Below, piece after piece: positions 59,574-64,000 of a stretch of DNA of 64,000 nucleotides. Source of the DNA: Streptomyces nitrosporeus (GTDB lineage Bacteria; Actinomycetota; Actinomycetes; Streptomycetales; Streptomycetaceae). Both the position numbers and the translations under genes were made by a program. The stretch's first letter is position 1. Each line of letters starts with the position of its first letter. A model generated the notes under the pieces. The model searched no databases, was not told where the DNA came from, and saw only the letters and a list, made by a program, of their open reading frames with translations. The stretch covers positions 7,486,001-7,550,000 of the forward strand of contig NZ_CP023702.1 of the NCBI RefSeq assembly GCF_008704555.1, written 5' to 3'.

Positions 59574-60617
59574 GCAAGTGCGCTCCTTGGTGCGCCCGCT
59601 GTGATGTGCCGGCTTCGTCCCGTCGGGAGCGTGTCAGGCGTGTTGAGCGGGAGAGCGCTGTTCTTGCCGTTCACGGGTTCGCGGCTGTGGCGTGCTACGG
59701 ACACGGCGATGGCGCTTGGCGGCCTCGCGACTGCCATGGGGTGGCACGCCCCCGGCTGACTCGCTGCCACGAAGACGGCGTGTCGTACGAGAGGCCGGGG
59801 GCGCGGACACGTACTCGGCGGCCCCATGGCCCCATGGCCCCATGGCCCCATGGCCCCATGGGGCCACGGGTGCGCTTGTGAGACCGTCCGAGGCCGCCTT
59901 GTTCCGGTTCGCCGCCCGGGCCGCCGGCCTCCGCGGCCCCATCGGGACCGAAGCGGTTCGACACCTCGGCGAAGCCCCCGACCGTGCGTGGCCCACGGAT
60001 TACCCAGCGCTTTCCGGGGCGGCGCTGACGAGAACCGCTGTCAGAGCTTCCCGCGCAAAGGCGCTGCCCGCTCACGCGGTGATTCGGTACCGGCCGGCAC
60101 CAAGGGGCCGGCGCGTCTCCTCGGGGACGCTGATGCTGAGCACCGTGCGGGCGGCGGCTCGCACTCCGGGAGGCGTCACGGGTATGGACATGAGCCGGGC
60201 GATGACGACTCTGGAATCACCCGGCGCGTCCGAGGCCGTAGAAAACCGAGGGGAGGAGGTGGAGGCGGCCGGAGCCGGCGAGCCGAACGAAAGGGCCGGG
60301 GCGAAGACGGGGGCGGCCACGGTGACCGCCGTACGGATGTCTTCACGAGGAGCCCGCCGCGTGCGGGTCCGGACAGGACGGCCTGACAGCAGATCGGTTC
60401 AGGTGTCCGGTCGTCATGAGCTCTTCTTCCTCCGGGAAGCGCGACGGGCGAGAGGAGGCCGGGTGCCGATGCCTGCGCGAGGAGCCCCGCAGGCCCTCCC
60501 CGCCCGGCCGTGGGCGGCAGTCCGGGGCGCGGCTCGTCCGGCAGGGCGGCTTTGCCGATGAGTTCACCGTCCGCGAACGGTCTGCCCAGCGACACGACCG
60601 TTCTCGACAGGAGTGCC
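59574..60617. other. One-kilobase region without a supported gene, with an 8-bp tandem repeat
   Basis: Long frames exist but none resembles a protein. The octamer CCCCATGG is repeated five times in a row at 59822-59861; the block reads as a near-palindrome as a whole. The rest looks like decayed or noncoding DNA flanking the damaged exporter locus. The promoter for the VOC gene must lie at the right end. Confidence 0.45.
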
Positions 60618-60986
60618 ATGTCCACCATTCAGCCAGTGATCCTGACCACCGACCAGGACGTCCTGCTGGACTTCTACACGAAGCTGTTCGGCGCCGAGGA
60701 GATCTTCCGGGTACCGAAGGAAGGGCCCGCCTTCTACCGAGGCTTGCGCATCGGCGACACCGACCTCGGGCTGGTCGCCAAGACGGACCTGGGGGCCGGG
60801 GCGGCGCCACGGATCCTGCTCAGCATCGGTGTCGACGACATCGACGAGACGCTCGGCCGTGTGGAGGCTCTGGGCGGCTCGGTCCGCAGCGGCCCCGACG
60901 ACATGCCGTGGGGACAGCGCGTCGCCCACATCCAGGACCCTGACGGCAACCCGGTGAACCTGACCCAGCCGATCCCGGCCCAGTGA
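60618..60986 (+). CDS. VOC/glyoxalase-fold protein
   Basis: 122 residues with two beta-alpha-beta-beta-beta units: QPVILTTDQDVLLDFYTKLF and ILLSIGVDDIDETLGRVEAL, ending VAHIQDPDGNPVNLTQP. It is of the bleomycin-resistance/glyoxalase superfamily. Several usual metal ligands are missing (no His in the first strand, Asn for the final Glu), so it may bind a ligand rather than catalyse. CAGGAG lies four bases upstream of ATG 60618. Confidence 0.88.
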   Translation: MSTIQPVILTTDQDVLLDFYTKLFGAEEIFRVPKEGPAFYRGLRIGDTDLGLVAKTDLGAGAAPRILLSIGVDDIDETLGRVEALGGSVRSGPDDMPWGQRVAHIQDPDGNPVNLTQPIPAQ

Positions 60987-61820
60987 CCCTGTTCCAGGTG
61001 CTTGTGCTGGTCGTGGGCTGCCCGCGGCAGAGATCATTTGCCGGTGGTGGCCTCATGCGCGGCCGGCTGCGGAAACAGCCCGACGGCCGGTTCACCACCA
61101 GGCTGTGACCACGGAAGCCACCCCCCGTGGGCAATGCTGAACGGGCGTAACCTCGGTGCTCCCGGCGGCTGTTGGAAATGCGGGACCGCAACCGAAGAAC
61201 GCTCCGAGGACGCCTGTCCGCTTGTCCACCAGTCTTGTCCATCAGCGCCGTCTGCTGCCGTCCACGCGCACCGTCGACCACCGCGCCGATCTGCTGTGGC
61301 GCCATCTCAAGGCGATCCGGTCCCGGCGGCGGGTCCTGCCGGCCGGGCTCGGGCCCCCGGATACGACGTGGACACCGGCCGCCCGGACGTCGTCTCCGGC
61401 ACTCCGGAGGGCGCCCGCTCCAGCCGCCGCGGTGGAACGTGCGGCGGCCAGTTCGTGCGGCGGCGCGGCCGGGTGGTTCGCCGTGCGGCGACGGTCGTTG
61501 AGGCGCACCTGGCCGGGGGAGGGCCGTGCAGCATCGGGGGATCCGCCTCAGGGGGGCGTGGTCGCCGCCGGGCGGGGGAAAGGCGTCGTCCGGGCCCGGC
61601 AGGCCGCTGGCTCCGGCCGCGGACGGCGAGATCGGCGAGGTCCCCGAAATTCTCTGGGGTACGTCCGCAGGCCCCGGGCTGCCGGGACCTCATGCGGCGT
61701 GTCCGGTCGGGTGATCTCTGACCCGTACCGGTCGATCTGGGCGGAACATGCAGGCAGAGGTGTCGGCGTGGAGGATGTGGGTAGCCGCCCCGGCCAGTCG
61801 ATGCGAAGGGTGACCAAGTC
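60987..61820. other. Region without a supported gene
   Basis: About 830 bases between the VOC and oxidoreductase genes. Frames are open but the translations are low-complexity. A stretch around 61260-61330 (TRTVDHRADLLWRHLKAIRS in one plus frame) has coding-like texture and may be a gene fragment. The promoter of the oxidoreductase should lie near the right end. Confidence 0.35.
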
Positions 61821-62879
61821 ATGGTGAAACGTGTGATGAGCGCCGCCGTCCTGCTCCGGCACGGAGGCATGGAAGCACTGGAGCTGCGGGATGACTGGCC
61901 GCTGCCCGAGCCCGGGCCGGGACAGGTCCTGGTCCGGGTGGCCGCGGCGGCGGTCAACAACACGGACGTGTGGACGCGCGAAGGAGCGTACGGGCTGCCC
62001 GGGCGCCCGGAGGCGAAGGCCGGGTGGCGGGGTCCGCTGGAGTTCCCGCTGGTGCAGGGAGGCGACATCGCGGGCAGCGTCAGCGAAGTCGGCGCAGGCG
62101 TGCCGGCGGAGTGGGCGGGACGCCGGGTGCTGGTCGATCCGGCCTTCTACGCCGACGACGGCGAGGACGCCCCGCCCGTCGGTCTGCTGGGCAGCGAGAG
62201 GGACGGCGGCTTCGCCGAGTACGTCGTGGTGGACGCCGGCCGCCTGCACGACATGGAGGCATCCCCGCTCTCCGATCAGGAGCTCGCAGCCCTTCCGGTC
62301 GCCTACGGCACGGCGATGGGAATGCTGGAGCGTGCGGAGATCCGCCGGGGCGAGACGGTGCTGGTCACCGGGGCTTCAGGCGGGGTGGGCCTGGCCCTGG
62401 TGCAGCTCGCCGCTGCCCGGGGCGCGCGGGTGGTGGCGCTGACCAGCGGCTCCAAGACCGCCGCACTGGAGGAGGCCGGCGCCTCTGCGACGCTGCCCAG
62501 AGACGCGGACCGGGCCGGTCTGGAACGCCGGCTGGCCGCAGCGGCTCCCGGCGGCCTGGACGCCGTCGCGGACGTGGCGGGAGGACCGTGGCTGGAGCGG
62601 CTCCTGCCTGCTCTGCGGGAGAACGGGCGCTGGGTCGTCGCCGGCGCCGTCGCGGGCCCGGTCGTCACTTTCGACCTGCGGCGCCTCTACCTGCACAACC
62701 TCCGCCTCATCGGCTCCTCCATGCACACCCGTGCCCACTTCACGGCCCTGGCCGGTCTGGCCCGCGCTGGGGGTGTGCGGCCGCGCATCGCGGCCGGTTT
62801 CCCCCTGGACGACATCCACGCCGCCCAGAAGACGTTCCAAGACGGTACGCATGTAGGCAAGATCACGATCATTCCGTGA
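61821..62879 (+). CDS. Zinc-independent quinone oxidoreductase-like MDR protein
   Basis: 352 residues of the medium-chain dehydrogenase/reductase superfamily. The N-terminal GroES-like domain is AAVNNTDVWTREGAYGLPGR and VQGGDIAGSVSEVGAGVP. The Rossmann motif is VLVTGASGGVGLALVQLAAA. The usual zinc-site Cys and His residues are absent, as in quinone oxidoreductases, so NADPH-dependent reduction of quinones or enones is likely. The C-terminal IAAGFPLDDIHAAQKTFQDG is typical. ATG 61821 is chosen; ATG 61836 is possible. Confidence 0.9.
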   Translation: MVKRVMSAAVLLRHGGMEALELRDDWPLPEPGPGQVLVRVAAAAVNNTDVWTREGAYGLPGRPEAKAGWRGPLEFPLVQGGDIAGSVSEVGAGVPAEWAGRRVLVDPAFYADDGEDAPPVGLLGSERDGGFAEYVVVDAGRLHDMEASPLSDQELAALPVAYGTAMGMLERAEIRRGETVLVTGASGGVGLALVQLAAARGARVVALTSGSKTAALEEAGASATLPRDADRAGLERRLAAAAPGGLDAVADVAGGPWLERLLPALRENGRWVVAGAVAGPVVTFDLRRLYLHNLRLIGSSMHTRAHFTALAGLARAGGVRPRIAAGFPLDDIHAAQKTFQDGTHVGKITIIP

Positions 62880-62983
62880 CAGGACGGCCCTCCGGCCTTC
62901 TTCGTGGTTCGTGGTACCGGCCTCCTGGGGGTCCGTCCGTCCCGCTTCCGAGCGAGAACGGGTTCTGAGAACGAAACCCGGGA

Positions 62984-63004
62984 CCGACAGGATCCGGCTG
63001 TCGG
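62984..63004. terminator. Short hairpin between convergent genes
   Basis: CCGACAG (62984-62990) and CTGTCGG (62998-63004) form a 7-bp stem with a 7-base loop about 105 bases after the oxidoreductase stop and before the convergent S1-protein gene. Confidence 0.4.
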
Positions 63005-63079
63005 ATTCCGCAGTCCTCTGCGCTGATGTCCGCAGTCCTCCGCACGCCCGCTGCGGGCCGTAGCGAGCCGACTTCCTCG

Positions 63080-64000
63080 TCAGGCGTGACGGTGCCTCTC
63101 CGGGGCAACGGCGAGCGCATGCCTGTGCGACAGTGCGATCCGGCGCCGAGTGGGGTCGACTTCGAGGATCTTGACGGTGAGTGCTTCGCCGACCTGGACG
63201 ACGTCTTCGGGCCTTTCCACGTGCTCGTCGGCCAGTTCGGTGTTGTGGACCAGTCCCTCGAAACCGTCCTCGGAGTCCTCGATGCGGACGAAGGCGCCGA
63301 ACGGTACGAGCTTCGTGACGGGGCCGGTGACGATCTGGCCGACCTGCTGCGCGAGATCCAGCATCGGATCCGGCTGCAGTGCCTTCAGCGACAGCGGCAC
63401 ACACTCCGCGACCATGTCGACGTCGAGGATCTCGGCGGTGATCTCCTGGCCGACAGTGACGATGTCCGTGGGGGAGTTGATGTGCCGCCAGGACAGTTCA
63501 GGAATGTTGATCATCGCGGTGAAGCCGCCGATGTCCACGAACGTGACACCGAAGCCGGCGATCTCGGTCACCGTTCCGGTGACGACCTGGCCTCGGTGCA
63601 GAGTCCTGAGGACGGCCCAGTGGCGGTCGCTCGGGGTCGGTTCGGTCCTCCAGCGGGCTCGCAGGACGCCGTCGCTGTCGGGCAGGACGGCGGTGAACAG
63701 AGGCCGGCGTCCGTCGGTGCACACGGACAGAGCGGCTGCGGCGCGGGCGCCGGTGATCTTCGCTGCGATCCCCGTGAACCGGGTCTCGTCGGTGGTGGTC
63801 CGCGTGATCCGCCCGTCTGCGTCCTCCCGAACGGGCTCGATCAGGCCCTCTTGGGGGAGACCCGCGAGGACGGCGGCCACGCCGGTGGCCAGGTCCGGCC
63901 AGACGGCCAGCCGAGCGCGGGGGGTCAGCCGGGCGCGGACCTCGTCGAGGGTGCCGTCGTCGAGCCGGTGCCAGCGGGTGGCGTTACCGGCGTAGGTCTC
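63080..64000 (-). CDS. S1-domain RNA-binding protein, N-terminus beyond window
   Basis: The frame is open from the right edge, giving 306 visible residues. An N-terminal part (RWHRLDDGTLDEVRARLTPR, RFTGIAAKITGARAAAALSV) is unrecognised. Two S1 domains follow: one starting GQVVTGTVTEIAGFGVTFVD with ELSWRHINSPTDIVTVGQEI, the other GQIVTGPVTKLVPFGAFVRI with GLVHNTELADEHVERPEDVV. The C-terminus ends RRRIALSHRHALAVAPERHR. Similar proteins occur widely in Streptomyces besides ribosomal S1. RNA binding is expected; the role is unknown. Confidence 0.85.
   Translation of the reverse strand, partial: ETYAGNATRWHRLDDGTLDEVRARLTPRARLAVWPDLATGVAAVLAGLPQEGLIEPVREDADGRITRTTTDETRFTGIAAKITGARAAAALSVCTDGRRPLFTAVLPDSDGVLRARWRTEPTPSDRHWAVLRTLHRGQVVTGTVTEIAGFGVTFVDIGGFTAMINIPELSWRHINSPTDIVTVGQEITAEILDVDMVAECVPLSLKALQPDPMLDLAQQVGQIVTGPVTKLVPFGAFVRIEDSEDGFEGLVHNTELADEHVERPEDVVQVGEALTVKILEVDPTRRRIALSHRHALAVAPERHRHA

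Noticed and set aside
60176..60628. Minus-strand 150-codon frame before the VOC gene
   Set aside because: Pro/Arg/Ser-rich translation without motifs, overlapping the VOC promoter and start. It is treated as a shadow.
1..64000. CRISPR arrays, prophage or integrative element genes, rRNA
   Set aside because: No regular repeat-spacer structure, no integrase, capsid or terminase-like gene and no rRNA sequence was found.

Overview
The window is high-GC actinobacterial DNA and almost certainly comes from a Streptomyces chromosome. The signs are extreme G/C at third codon positions, frequent GTG starts, many 4-base ATGA/GTGA gene overlaps, and typical Streptomyces families: DUF397 with an XRE/DUF5753 regulator, DUF574 methyltransferase, a SapA-like secreted protein, a DmdR/IdeR-type iron box, and many regulators. 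The transposase debris and accessory operons suggest a chromosome arm or other variable region, but this is inference.

Region 1-13.4 kb is mostly household, stress and regulatory genes. It holds a FUSC membrane protein cut by the window edge, a sigma factor fused through a zinc finger and a membrane segment to a CAP domain, an alditol oxidase, a PP2C phosphatase with a MASE1 membrane protein, a divergent ohrR/ohr pair around a palindromic operator, a tRNA-Trp, a DUF397/XRE pair, a DUF574 methyltransferase and a stand-alone hemC. Region 13.4-26.5 kb holds exported proteins, an iron-box-controlled siderophore uptake operon (ATPase, binding lipoprotein, fused double permease), an AI-2E family transporter, a SapA-like protein, a DUF2829/Tad2-like gene, a two-component system whose kinase has an extra C-terminal exported domain, and a PAP2 phosphatase.

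Region 26.5-37 kb is accessory. A five-gene, mostly overlapping envelope operon (27136-32949) encodes a lipoprotein, a proline-rich protein ending in LPRTG, a PrsW-type protease, a small exported membrane protein, and a large exported, C-terminally anchored protein with a deaminase-like HAE/PCxxxC signature. It is flanked by decayed IS5 and IS1182 transposases and a 225-bp MITE-like element with a partial second copy.

Region 38-43 kb is a tightly coupled biosynthetic operon: UbiA, cytochrome P450, O-methyltransferase, DUF6875, and DUF962 (Mpo1-like). No terpene synthase or polyketide synthase gene is present in the window.

Region 43-55.2 kb contains a broken IS5 transposase, DUF6042 and kinase genes, two Imm5-like orphan immunity genes divergent from a double-HTH MerR regulator, and a minus-strand cluster. 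That cluster comprises a class I methyltransferase, a 46-codon small ORF coupled to an ABC exporter, a tandem NUDIX protein, and a methyltransferase-NUDIX-PIMT-like reading frame broken by two frameshifts. The PIMT-like part resembles methyltransferases of ATP-grasp peptide (RiPP) systems, but no ATP-grasp enzyme is present here. Region 55.5-64 kb holds a HelD-like helicase coupled to an AraC regulator, a TetR regulator with a perfect operator and a decayed drug-exporter ATPase, a VOC protein, a zinc-less quinone oxidoreductase, and an S1-domain protein cut by the right edge.
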